This document shows, in pieces, positions 34,998-46,219 of a DNA stretch of 64,000 nucleotides (within the stretch, counting starts at the first letter, position 1; every line of letters starts with the position of its first letter). Source of the stretch: Tetraselmis striata (lineage: Eukaryota > Chlorophyta > Chlorodendrophyceae > Chlorodendrales > Chlorodendraceae); the NCBI GenBank assembly GCA_006384855.1, contig VCJN01003009.1, forward strand, positions 1 to 64,000, read 5' to 3'. The notes beneath the pieces were generated by a model, which was not told the DNA's origin, did no database searches, and was given only the letters and a program-made list of their open reading frames with translations. A program made the position numbers and the translations under genes.

Positions 34998-35617
34998 GTG
35001 TGTGCCCCAATCGGTCAGCCTGCCCGCGGCGCGGATGTGCTGCCGCCGGACGCACTACTGTAGAAATGGCCATGATCACCGCACCGGGTGAACGAAAGGC
35101 CGCCCGGCAGAGATGCCATCACCATCAGCCTGGTCTAGGGATCGCGTGCCACTGCTGCATCTGCGCTGATGGGAGTCAGAGCCTCGCTGTGCCCCCCCCC
35201 CCCCCCCCCCTCCCTCAACACACACCCACCCACCTTACTCCCGGCTGGCCTCCTATCGAGTACGCAGCCGCCCCATTCGCTGTGTGTCTTGGCTAGTTGC
35301 GCTGTAAATATTTTCGTCCGGATGAGACCTTTGACAGGTAGGGCATATTCTTATCCGCAGTGCTTTTATTACTGCGCCGACACCCGCAGCGACGCCGCGT
35401 GAATGAGAATAACAGTTTGCTGCAGGCCGATAGCGACGGAAAGGCGCGTGCTTCAGCTGCAACGGCTACATGTTGCTACAGCTACAAGTTACATGCGGCG
35501 ACAGCATGAGAAAACATGAACATACTTCGGCGCGCCGTCACAGGGCGTGCACCAAGCAAGTGGTGTCTTCGGGAGGGACTGGCCAGCATGTGTGGCTCTC
35601 TGTCGCTGCGCGGAACC

Positions 35618-38600
35618 TCACTGGATGGCGCAGCGTCCGCTGGCAGCTGGTGTAGCCTTTGCGATGGCTGCCTCCATAATCTCCTTATTCTGCTGTAGTT
35701 TTTCCTGCAGCTCTTGCAGCTCCTTCTCATACTGCTGCTGTTGACGGTGCAGCCGCTCCTCCACCGAGGCTCCGCCAGCTTGCGGCGCAGCAGACGTGGA
35801 AGCCCCCGCACCGGCACCGGGCGGAGCTGCGGTATCCTCGTGTGCTGCCGCCTGGGGCACGGCGCCCGGCAGCAGCTCCGCCTCCTCATGCGGGGCGCGT
35901 CGCTGCTGCCGCCCTCCGGTGTCGCCTTCCGCATCCGCCTTGAGCTGCCGAATCTCAGCCAGAAGCGCCAAATTCTCTGCCTCCGCCTTCATCTTCGCTA
36001 TCTCCGCCTCCATCAACGCCGCCTCCACGCTGCCGAGGTGCTCCGCGGGCTGCTCGCTGGCCTTGCCCGCCAGGCAGGCGGCGCCCTTCGCCCTGAACAC
36101 CGCCACGTTCTCCGGCTTTACCCACTCCGTGCAGCCGTCCTTCGGGCTCGTCACCGGCTTTAGGCCCAGCTTGTGCGGCTCCCGCCAGCCCGGGTGCTTC
36201 TCGTCCAGCAGGGCCGCCAACTGGGCCGCGGAGCGCTCCAGCACCAGCGCCTCGTTCTCGTTCGCCTTCAGCTTGGGCCCCTCCGCCGCACTCTTCGCCT
36301 CGTCCAGCAGCCCCTCCGCCTTGGCGCCGATGCCCTCCAGCGCGCTCTCCACGTCGCCACGCTCCATGTCGAACGTCTGGCTCAGCACGTCCAGGCCCTC
36401 CTGCTGCAGCGTGCCCAGGCTGCTCGTCATCTCCTGCAGGAAGCCGCCCAAGTCCGGCACCAGGATGCCCGCCAAGCGGCCGGCCAGCGCAGCGGCCTTC
36501 AGCACTGTCGCGGCGACCTTCAGATACGGCACCGCCTTGACCAGAAGCTCCTTTGGGCATTCCAGGATGAAGCCCTTGCCGTCGTTGGTGGCCGCTCGGG
36601 TCATGTCCACCTGGGATCAATGCAGACGGGGACGCTTAGTCCGCAAGATGGTCAGCGCGGCAGGAAGGAAGGGGGGGGGGGGGGGGGGGGGGACATTTGT
36701 TTATAATCCTCCCCCCTAACCTGGGCAGACAGAAATGGCAGCATTGACGGCAGCACCGCTACTGCGGCGGTTTTGAAGGCAGCGATTCCACTACAGACTG
36801 CTCTAATTCGGCAGCTGCCCCCGTTGCCGTCCTCAAGTGAAATACCGGGGCAGTTCATAAGACCAAGCGGAGGTCCATGATGGAACTCCCCCGACTACGG
36901 GTGCCGACGCACATTCAAGGACGGAAAGTGTAAGAATGTGCCCTGCCATTTTGCGTTTCACTTCGGGCACCGGGTTACAAGATCGCTTGTAAGGCCCCGC
37001 CCCGGCAGGTATGACCCTGAAGCTGTAGATCATCGGAGGATAGGCCATGCGTGACGGCTTGGTACTGGTACGCGTTCATGCGCCGTTTCATTTCTCGCGG
37101 TGATGTGCGACCACAACAAATTCGTAATAATCACCTACAAGAATACTAAATAATCATTTATAAGGACGATGTGTCGCCGCGCAATTTTCATGGCGAGTAT
37201 TGTCGTTCTTCAAAGTACACCGGCGCTCACAGCGGATCGCTGTCTAACAAACTGCCGTCATCACAACCCGGCACAGGCCACAAAGAGGTCTGCCCTTCTA
37301 ACCGCCAGTCCGGCAACACGCGCTGGAGTAGCAGGGACATGCCAAAGAGGTCAACACGCAGATCGGCACTCACCGGGTCCACAAAGAAGACCGCCACCTG
37401 GTTGGTCATCCATGTCTTGGGGTTGAGCTTGCCGAGCACGCCGCCTTGCGGCTGGTGGGGCAGCAGCAGCACCAGGGTGGGCACGCTCTTGGCGCCGTGG
37501 CTCAGCAGCGTGGTCATCATGCGCCCCAGCACGCTCAGCTGCTCCACCACGTGGTCCATCTTGACGTGCAAGCCCTCATTGCTCTGCTGTATCTGCTTCA
37601 GCGTCGCGTCGTCCAGTGTCTTTCTGCCCAGGAAGGGGTGCTTCAGCACGCTGGCCATGCCGTAGGGGAAGTTTGCACGGCGCTGCCCCGGGTCCTTCAC
37701 CAGCAGCTTCTCCACCAGGTCGAAGAGGGCCATCTTGTCCGGCTGCCCCTCCGTCGCACACAGCCGGCGCAGGTAGCGTCCGGCCGTGCCCTCGTCCCAG
37801 TCCGCCAGCCGCTGCAGGTCCTCCGGGTTGGCGATGTCATCCGTGTGGTCGTCCATGTGCCAGAGGCTGCTGCCGCTGCCCAGGTGGAACAGCGTGACGC
37901 CAAAGCCCCAGAGGTCCTGCGCCTCATCAGCAGTGAGCTGCTCCATGATGGGGCCCACAACGTGCTCAGCCCGGCGCTCCTCCGCCGCAGCTTTGTCGCA
38001 CTCAATCAGGAGCTTGGCCACCTCCGGGGCGCAGTGTGCGCTGCTGGGGCGCTTGTTGCCAAGGGGCTTCCCGATCTGGGCGGAGGGCAGAAGCAGCAGT
38101 GGCGGAGTCAGTGGGCCAAGCGGCCGGGTGGGAATGGAGACTCCGACAGTGGGGACTAGAGTACATGGGAGCAAGGGAGGGGGGAAATGCCGCATCATGC
38201 CACGGAAGAGGGCCGAGACGGTGGAGCAGGACAGCATGGAAACACCAAGATGGCACGCGGTCCGGATGGTACATACCGGGACCAGACCCCACGGGAGAGG
38301 GGAGAGGAGGGGGGGGGGGGGGGGGGGGGGGGGGCAGCCCATGCGGGGCAGTGAATGCTTTGTGACAGTGTGGCGAGCATTCCGGAGCAGCGGCATCGGC
38401 GAGGCGCACCTCGGCAGCCACGTCAAGGTCGATCAGCTTGTAGGTGTCGCCACTGCGCATCACGTTGAGCGGCTTGATGTCGCCGTGGACGATGTCGCTC
38501 TTGTGGAGGTGGTCCAGGGCGTTGGCCAGGTTGGTGGCGATGAAGCGCACCAGCGGCCAGTCGTCCCCGGCTGCGGCGCGGTCGTGTGTGATGGCGCTGC

Positions 38601-41600
38601 TGAGGCTGCGCTCTGCCTGCGGCATCACCACGCAGAAGCAGTACTTGCTGTACTGGGCGTCGCGACCAAAGTTCTTCCGCAAGTGCACCTCGACCCCTGG
38701 GGCCTCCGTGCGCAGCCGCTCCTCGATGCCCGCCACGCCAGAGACCTCGGCAGCGAGGTGCACCCGTAGCACGTTGACCACAAAGTCACCGCTGAGGTGG
38801 CGCTGCTGCCGGAGCACCACCTCTCGCAGGAAGGAGTCGCCCTGCCGCATCAGCTTCAGCGCCACCAGCTTCCCGCCGGCGTGCATATCCTCCGCCAGCA
38901 GCACCGTGCAGGTGGCGGAGCGGTGCGCCACAGTAAGCACCAGGTACCGGCCCAGGAAGGCCAACGCATCGTCCATCGCTTGACGGCATTCGCCGCATGC
39001 CTGCTGGTATGCGCTGCGCCCGTCCAGCGTCCAGCCATGCGCCAGCTCTTGGCGCGCCTCCACCGCCTGGCGAACGCCCTCAGCTGCCGCTTTCAGTGAC
39101 ACGATGTTGTGCCAGGCGGCGAGCGCGACAGGGGTGGCGGCCACATTTGGCGAGCCAAACGCAGTAATCACTGCCACAAAGACCTCTGGCCACAAAGACG
39201 ATGCGGCTAACTGATGCGGCAGCTGCTGTTCGGAATCAGGAACGGTCACCGCTGCCGGATGTGCCGCCAGCAGCGCCTCCACCACCTCCACCGGCGCCGT
39301 GTGCGCAGCTGCCAAGTGCAGCGGCAGCCTGCCACCACTGTCCTTCTCCGCCGCGCCGGCCGGGTGCGCCGCCAGCAGCGCCTCCACCACCTCCACCGGC
39401 GCCTGGCTCAAAGCTGCCCAGTGCAGCGGCAGCTTGCCATCACTGTCCTTCTCCGTCGCGCCGGCCTGGTGCGCCGCCAGCAGCGCCTCCACCACCTCCA
39501 CCGGCGCCTGATTCCGAGCTGCCCAGTGCAGCGGCAGGTTGCCATCACTGTCCTTCTCCGCAGCGCCGGCCTGGTGCGCCGACAGCAGCGCCTCCACCAC
39601 CTCCGCCGGCGCCTTGCCCACAGCTGCCCAGTGCAGCGGCAGGTTGCCATCACTGTCCTTCTCCGCCGCGCCGGCCTGGTGCGCCGCCAGCAGCGCCTCC
39701 ACCACCTCCACCGGCGCCTTGTTCTGAACAGCCCAGTACAGCGGCAGCTCGCCATCACGGTCCTTCTCCGCCGCACCGGCCGGGTGGACCGCCAGCAGCG
39801 CCTCCACCACCGCCACCGGCGCCTTGTTCTCAGCTGCCCAGTGCAGCGGCAGGTTGCCATCACTGCCCTTCTCCGCCGCGCCGGCCGGGTGCGCCGCCAG
39901 CAGCGCCTGCACCACCTCCGCCGGCGCCTGCTTCCAAGCTGCCAGGTGCAGCGGCAGGTTGCCATCACTGCCCTTCTCCGCCGCGCCGGCCGGGTGCGCC
40001 GCCAGCAGCGCCTCCACCACCTCCACCGGCGCCTGGGTCGCAGCTGCCCGGTGCAGCGGCAGCCTGCCATCACTGTCCTTCTCCGCCGCGCCGGCCTGGT
40101 GCGCCGCCAGCAGCGCCTCCACCACCTCCACCGGCGCCTGCTTCTCAGCTGCCCAGTGCAGCGGCAGCCTGCCAACGCTGTCCTTCTCCGCCGCGCCGGC
40201 CGGGTGCGCCGCCAGCACCGCCTCCACCACCTCCACCGGCGCCTGGTTCCCAGCTGCCAAGTGCAGCGGCAGGTTGCCATTCCTGTCCTTCTCCGCCGCG
40301 CCGGCCTGGTGCACCGCCAGCAGCGCCTCCACCACCTCCACCGGCGCCTGATTCTCCACTGCCAGGTGCAGCGGCAGCCCGCCATACCAGGCCTTCTCCA
40401 CCGCGCCGGCCGGGTGCGCCGCCAGCAGCGCCTCCACCACCTCCACCGGCGCCTGGTTCGCAGATGCAAAGTGCAGCGGCAGCCTGTGATACTCGTCCTT
40501 CTCTGCCGCGCCGGCCTGGTGCGCCGCCAGCAGCGCCTCCACCACCTCCACCGGCGCCTTGTTCGCAGCTGCCCAGTGCAGCGGCAGCCTGCCATCACTG
40601 TCCTTCTCCGCCGCGCCGGCCTGGTGCGCCGCCAGCAGCGCCTCCACCACCTCCACCGGCGCCTTGTTCGCAGCTGCCCAGTGCAGCGGCAGCCTGCCAT
40701 CACTGTCCTTCTCCGCCGCGCCGGCCTGGTGCGCCCGCAGCAGCGCCTCCACCACCTCCACAGGCGCCTGTCTCGTAGCTGCCCGGTGCAGCGGCAGCCT
40801 GCCGTACTCGTCCTTCTCCGCCGCGCCGACCTGGTGCGCCGCCAGCAGCGCCTCCACCACCGCCACCGGCGCCTTGTTCTCAGCTGCCCAGTGCAGCGGC
40901 AGGTTGCCATCACTGCCCTTCTCCGCCGCGCCGGCCGGGTGCGCCGCCAGCAGCGCCTCCACCACCTCCACCGGCGCCTGGTTCCCAGCTGCCAGGTGCA
41001 GCGGCAGGTCGCCATCACTGTCCTTCTCCGCCGCGCCGGCCTGGTGCGCCGCCAGCAGCGCCCCCACCACCTCCACCGGCGCCTGGTTCTCAGCTGCCCA
41101 GTGCAGCGGCAGCTTGCCATCACTGTCCTTCTCCGTCGCGCCGGCCTGGTGCGCCGCCAGCAGCGCCTCCACCACCTCCACCGGCGCCTGATTCTCAGCT
41201 GCCAGGTGCAGCGGCAGGTTGCCATGCCTGTCCTTCTCCGCCGCGCCGGCCTGATGCGCCGCCAGCAGCGCCTGCACCGCCTCCACCGGCGCCTGATTCT
41301 GCATTGCCCGGTGCAGCGGCAGCCTGCCATCACCGTCCTTCTCCGCCGCGCCGGCCTGATGCGCCGCCAGCAGCGCCTCCACCACCTCCACCGGCGCCTG
41401 ATTCTGCATTGCCAGGCGCAGCGGCAGCTTGCCATGCCTGTCCTTCTCCGCCGCGCCGGCCTGATGCGCCGCCAGCAGTGCCTCCACCACCTCCACCGGC
41501 GCCTTGTTCTCCACTGCCCAGTGCAGCGGCAGGCTGCCATACCAGGCCTTCTCCACCGCGCCGGCCGGGTGCGCCGCCAGCAGCGCCTCCACCACCTCCA

Positions 41601-43128
41601 CCGGCGCCTTGTTCTGAACAGCCCGGTGCAGCGGCAGCCTGTGATACTCGTCCTTCTCCGCCGCGCCGGCCTCGTGCGCCGCCAGCAGCGCCTCCACCAC
41701 CTCCACCGGCGCCTGGGTCGCAGCCGCATAGTGCAGTGGCAGTCTCCCATCACTGTCCTTCTCCGCCGCGCCGGCCTGGTGCGCCGCCAGCAGCGCCTCC
41801 ACCACCTCCACCGGCGCCTGGGTCGCAGCTGCCCAGTGCAGTGGCAGTCTCCCATCACTGCCCTTCTCCGCCGCGCCGCCCTGGTGCGCCGCCAGCAGCG
41901 CCTCCACCACCTCCACCGGCGCCTGATTCTCAGCTGCCAGGTGCAGCGGCAGGCTGCCATCACTGTCCTTCTCCGTCGCGCCGGCCTGGTGCGCCGCCAG
42001 CAGCGCCTCCACCACCTCCACCGGCGCCTGGTTCTCAGCTGCCCAGTGCAGCGGCAGGAAACCCTTACTGGTCTTTTTCTCTGCGCCGGACTGATGCGCC
42101 GCCAGCAGCGCCTCCACCACCTCCACCGGCGCCTTGTTCGCAGCTGCCAGGTGCAGCGGCAGCAAGCCATACCTGCCCTTCTCCGCCGCGCCGCCCTGGT
42201 GCGCCGCCAGCAGCGCCTCCACCACCTCCACCGGCGCCTGTTTTTTAGCTGCCCAGTGTAGCGGCAGCTTGTCATCACTGTCCTTCTCCGCCGCGCCGGC
42301 CTGGTGCGCCGCCAGCAGCGCCTCCACCACCTCCACCGGCGCCTTGTTCGCAGCTGCCCAGTGCAGCGGCAGTCTCCCATCACTGTCCTTCTCCGCCGCG
42401 CCGGCCTGGTGCGCCGCCAGCAGCGCCTCCACCACCTCCACCGGCGCCTGCTTCACAGCTGCATAGTGCAGCGGCAGCCTGCCATCACTGTCCTTCTCCG
42501 CCGCGCCGGCCTGGTGCGACGCCAGCAGCGCCTCCACCACCTCCACCGGCGCCTGGGTCGCAGCTGCCCGGTGCAGCGGCAGCCTGCCACCATTGTCCTT
42601 CTCCGCCGCGCCGGCCTGGTGCGCCGCCAGCAGCGCCTCCACCACCTCCACCGGAGCCTGCTTCTCAACTGCCAGGTGCAGCGGCAGGTTGCCATCACTG
42701 TCCTTCTCCGCCGCGCCGGCCTGGTGCGCCGCCAGCAGCGCCTCCACCACCTCCACCGGCGCCTGGTTCTCAGCTGCCAGATGCAGCGGCAGCCTGCCAT
42801 CACTGTCCTTCTCCTCGGCGCCGGCCTGGTGCGCCGCCAGCAGCGCCTCCACCACCTCCACCGGCGCCTTGTTCTGAACAGCGCAGTGCAGCGGCAGCCT
42901 GCCATTCCTGTCCTTCTCCTTGGCGCCGGCCTGGTGCGCCGCCACCAGCGCCTCCACCACCTCCACCGGCGCCTGCTCTCCAGCTGCCCAGTGCAGCGGC
43001 AGCCTGCCATCACTGTCCTTCTCCGCCGCCTCTTGCGGGTCTGCCTCGAGGTGTGGCAGCACCTGCCGCCAGTCCGCTTCGCCATTCCACTTCCCGCACT
43101 TTTCCACCCATCTTTGGTCGCCCGCCAT
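35618..43128 (-). CDS. ankyrin-kinase protein, paralogue 3 (36 ankyrin repeats)
   Basis: Exons 43128-38410, 38075-37374 and 36610-35618 join in phase 0 (introns 334 and 763 bp) to give about 2,137 residues, the largest paralogue. The start MAGDQRWVEKCGKWNGEADW is followed by 36 complete 35-residue ankyrin units. A linker ending PDSEQQLPHQ then leads to the kinase domain: LVALKLMR, LREVVLRQQ, HGDIKPLNVM, LIDLDVAAE, then CAPEV, DLWGFGVTLF and LLVKDPGQRRA from exon B. Exon C carries AGRLAGILVPDLGGF and a Gln-rich coiled coil (EERLHRQQQQYEKELQELQE). All kinase residues needed for catalysis are present, with DLD replacing DFG. The AGRLAG segment after the kinase recurs, from memory, in algal and oomycete kinase and ROCO-like proteins. 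No signal peptide or membrane span was seen. Confidence 0.88.
38309..38334. repeat. 26-base G run (C on the sense strand) in intron 1 of ankyrin-kinase 3
   Basis: Lies about 75-100 bases downstream of the donor. Equivalent runs sit at 14310-14328 and around 25512-25537 in the other paralogues. Confidence 0.9.
39246..43025 (-). repeat. ankyrin array 3, 105-bp tandem units (36)
   Basis: 3,780 bp equals 36 exact units. The consensus runs DSDGRLPLHWAA, a short variable stretch ending NQ or NK, then APVEVVEALLAAHQAGAAEK. Variation concentrates at unit positions 1-5 and 10-15. Pairs such as DEYHRLPLH + AWYG recur at units 14-15 and 25-26, and APVAVV at units 21 and 31. Confidence 0.92.
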
Positions 43129-43389
43129 GGCCACCACCTGGGGGCACCAGGCACCCCCCCCCTCCCCCCCCTCCTGCTGCTCCTTAAGCCCCCTACCACG
43201 CCCCGGGAGGCCACCAGCCACGGCGGTGGGAGTGTGTTGCACAGCCCCACCCCCGCACACGGGCGCGCGGTGTCGTGGTTGGGGGTGAGTGCTTTCCCTG
43301 TGAACCGGTGGTGGCAGTGCTCTGATGAGCTCAGACCCTCAGATGCTCCGGTGACTCGGGTAAGTTACGGCATCCCAGAGGATGCTGCT

Positions 43390-43944
43390 CTTCACCTGGG
43401 TGCATTTTCTCAGGAGACTAGCTCCCACCACGGTGAAAGGCTACTACTGGAAACAGTAAGTGGGGCACGGCGCGCCGGCGGCCCAGAAGCGCATGCCGCA
43501 TGCCGCCCGCGTCATAATTTCGTCAGTGATCGAGCGCGCGGTGCGCCCCGCGCCGTATTCGTGCTGCCCGCCCGCCACCGACAGCAAGACATGCCCCGTG
43601 AAACCAAATCCCTCACACCAAGACAAGCCGACGTTTCAGACTTCTCACGCCGGCCGTGTGACCAAACCTTATGTACCCCTGCGACCGATTGTGGCGACGA
43701 CGGGTGACGGTTCCCGCTCCGGCGTCGTTGGCGACGACGACGGTATTTGCCGAGCGATAGAGACGAGGCCAGGAAGGGCAGCCCTCTCGCCACTCCCCGA
43801 CCTCCTGCCCCTACGTACCCTAAAAGCCGCCGAGGAACTGTCGTTTACTTGACTGTACTGCGTGTACGTCCACCTGCCAGGACTCAACGCAGCGACTCCC
43901 AAGAGCCCAAGCCCTTCCACTTCGCCGTCACCACGGGCACGCGG
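43390..43944 (+). pseudogene. UTP15-like WD40 gene fragment, locus copy 3
   Basis: The first remnant reads LRRLAPTTVKGYYWKQ up to a GTAAGT donor (43456). The second (43881-43944) reads SDSQEPKPFHFAVTTGTR before GTGGGA. It begins about 260 bp from the ankyrin-kinase ATG in head-to-head orientation, as in the other two locus copies. Confidence 0.45.
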
Positions 43945-44102
43945 GTGGGATACCCTCCCCCCGCCCCCTCCCCAGGGTGAGGGGTGGGGCTGGGCAAAGG
44001 CCTCCTACAACAGGGCAGCTCAGGCTGGTAGCACGGCAATGGGGGGGCGGGGGGGGGGGGGGGGGGGGGGGGTAGGTCGTGGCACGAGAGCCGTGTTCTC
44101 CG

Positions 44103-44200
44103 TTCGTTCACTCCCTCAGCAAAGCGGAATGTTGTCGCGCAACACAGCATATTTCTTCATTGTGAACTTTATAATGCAAAGATAGAACCAATGGTCAATG

Positions 44201-44240
<40 letters not shown>

Positions 44241-44250
44241 CTGTACCAAC
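44103..44250 (+). repeat. (GT)n-containing spacer repeat, copy d
   Basis: Shares TTCTTCATTGTGAACTTTAT and a (TG)n tract (44203-44239) with the other copies. A 24-base G run lies just before it (44049-44072). Confidence 0.75.
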
Positions 44251-45367
44251 GGTTGATAGATACCATTAAGAATATGATGTATAAACCACCATCAGGTGCA
44301 CTGAACTAGCTGGGTGGGGCCATTTGCTGCTGGTGAGCACACCCACGTGACGACACTCTCACAAAACACAGCGCCACCAATGCATTTGGGCGCGCTATGG
44401 GCCGCTGTGGGCCGCTGTTTCTGACCTCGTGGCGAAGAAAGGGAACAACCACGTTTATCAGGATAATCGTGAGCATGGAACACAGCATGGAACAATCTCC
44501 GGCTCGGTGGAGCAAAGCAGTTTGTTTAGTTTAGTTTAGTTTAGCATTTGGGCGCGCTACAGAACCCACTGTTTCTGACCCCGTGGCAAAGAGAAAGGGA
44601 ACAACCACGTTTATCAGGATACACCGCGAACACAGCATGGAACAATCTCGGACTCCGTGGCGCAAAGCAGCATACTAAACGCCGTGACCCATGAACCCAG
44701 TAGCGCCTGCTATGTGACGCTACTCACCTGAGGGTGTAGGTGGGCAGCTGGGAAGGGCATTCTTTCTTGGGGTGAGGAGGCTCGGACTGATTAAGATGGC
44801 ATGCAGCGGGCCGCCCTGCCAGCACTGCACGAGTAGCGCCGGTTCGTGAACTGCTGAGAGGGCTGCCAGCCGGCCGATGCTTCCTAACTACTGTAGAAAT
44901 GGCGGTTCGGGTCGGCGCCCCGGGTGGAAGGCTGCCCGGCATTTGGATGCCATCAGCCTGACCCCCTGGGCTGGGGAGCGCCCTGTGGTCGCGCTCCACT
45001 GTAATTGCGCTGATGGGAGTCGGATCCTTGCCGGTCAGGTGGTCTGGTCAGGTGGTGGTGTATGTGTTCACAGGGGGGAAGGGGGGGGAGAGTGGGAAGC
45101 GGGGGGGGGGGGGGGGGGGGGGCATAATGCCTGTCTGACCAGCCCGGCAATGCCAGGACGACCACTGCCTCCCTCGAGGCGACTGCGCACTATTATTTAG
45201 ATTTCATTTTTGCTTTATGGCTTGCCGCCATTACGCATACCCTCCTTCACCCCCTACACTAGCGACTTCCGCTTGAAGGCGTCTGATGGCCTGTCACCCT
45301 GGTTGATAATCGCGAGACTGACTGCCGCCGCCCGGGCTCCTGGCTGCTCTCCGCCTGCCCTCCGCAG
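44251..45367. other. spacer of locus copy 3
   Basis: Holds a local duplication of a GGGCGCGCTA..CCGCTGTTTCTGACC..CGTGGC segment, four TTTAG units at 44525-44544, a decayed GWQPSENF-type fragment on the minus strand (about 44730-44880) and a G run (45101-45122). No intact gene. Confidence 0.45.
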
Positions 45368-45439
45368 GTGGGCGCCGTCTCGTGCATCGACTTCCAGGAA
45401 GCCAAGCCCTTCCACTTTGCCGTCACCACTGGCACGCGG
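45368..45439 (+). pseudogene. best-preserved UTP15-like first WD40 exon
   Basis: After an acceptor (TCCGCAG) it reads VGAVSCIDFQEAKPFHFAVT and TGTR, then the donor GTGGGA and a C run. The other copies have lost VGAVSCIDF. This fits a WD40 strand with the UTP15-type FAVTxGTR signature. No neighbouring exon in frame was found, so it is an orphan exon. Confidence 0.5.
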
Positions 45440-46219
45440 GTGGGATACCCCCCCCCCCCCCCCCCCCTCCGACCCTTTGTATGTTTACCTTCACCACCTC
45501 CCCCGCCCCCTCCCCAGGGTGAGGGGTGCGGCTTGGCAAATGCCGCCTACAACATTGCAGCTCAGGCTGGTGGCACGGCAAGGGGGGGGGAGTGGGTAGG
45601 TCGAGGCACGAGAGTGTTCTCCGTTCGTTCACTCCCTCAGCACTGGGGAATGTTGTTGCGCAACTCAACATATTTGTTCATTGTGAACTTTATAATGCAA
45701 AGGTAGAACCAAGCACATGTGTGTGTGTGTGTGTGCCTTTGGTGTCTTTGGTGCTCCGTAATGCGTAAAACCCCCTCCCCTCCCCCCTCTCCCCCAAACC
45801 ACCACCTCCTAAGGGTGAGTGGTGGGGCTGGGTAAATGGCTCCTACAACAATGTGACCCAGTTTGACAGCAGTGACATGCCAACAGCAAGGGGGGGGGGG
45901 GGGGGGGACCTGCACGCTGGGGTCTGTCAAAGAGTAGATATGTGCACCGTCAGGGTCCAAGGAGGGGGGGCATAGCTTTATCAGCCAACGAATGCGCAGA
46001 CATGCTTTTGTCCAAACCAAATAGAAAGTCCAAAAAGAACTGAAGGAAACTCAAGCTCAGCCCAATGGCCGCCCAGTCCACAAATTAATAAAGTGACGTG
46101 GACATTGCGAGGGAATAAATCTGTTCAAACATAACAAAAATGCGGATTCATGTTGTGTTAGATTATCATATGAGTACGCCTGAATGTCGATCACCGGCGC
46201 AAGCAATGAGTTTTGCCAT
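45440..46219. other. spacer with (GT)n block and G run
   Basis: Contains the (GT)n-block relative at about 45625-45740 and a G run near 45890-45907. AT content rises after 46000, where the style of sequence changes toward the next gene. No gene seen. Confidence 0.45.

Larger units (their letters stand above)
33726..35467. repeat. 1.7-kb segmental duplication, copy B
   Basis: Nearly identical to 18895-20638. At its right end the shared sequence stops at CAGCTGCAACGGCT and runs straight into the 3' flank of ankyrin-kinase gene 3. Confidence 0.85.

Noticed and set aside
39214..42383. Plus-strand 1,015-codon and minus-strand 991-codon ORFs over ankyrin array 3
   Set aside because: Same periodicity effect as in array 2; the true frame is the ankyrin one, supported by kinase continuity and splice phase.
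44525..44544. Telomere-like repeat (TTTAG)
   Set aside because: Only four units, lacking the GGG of algal telomere repeats. It is a short microsatellite.
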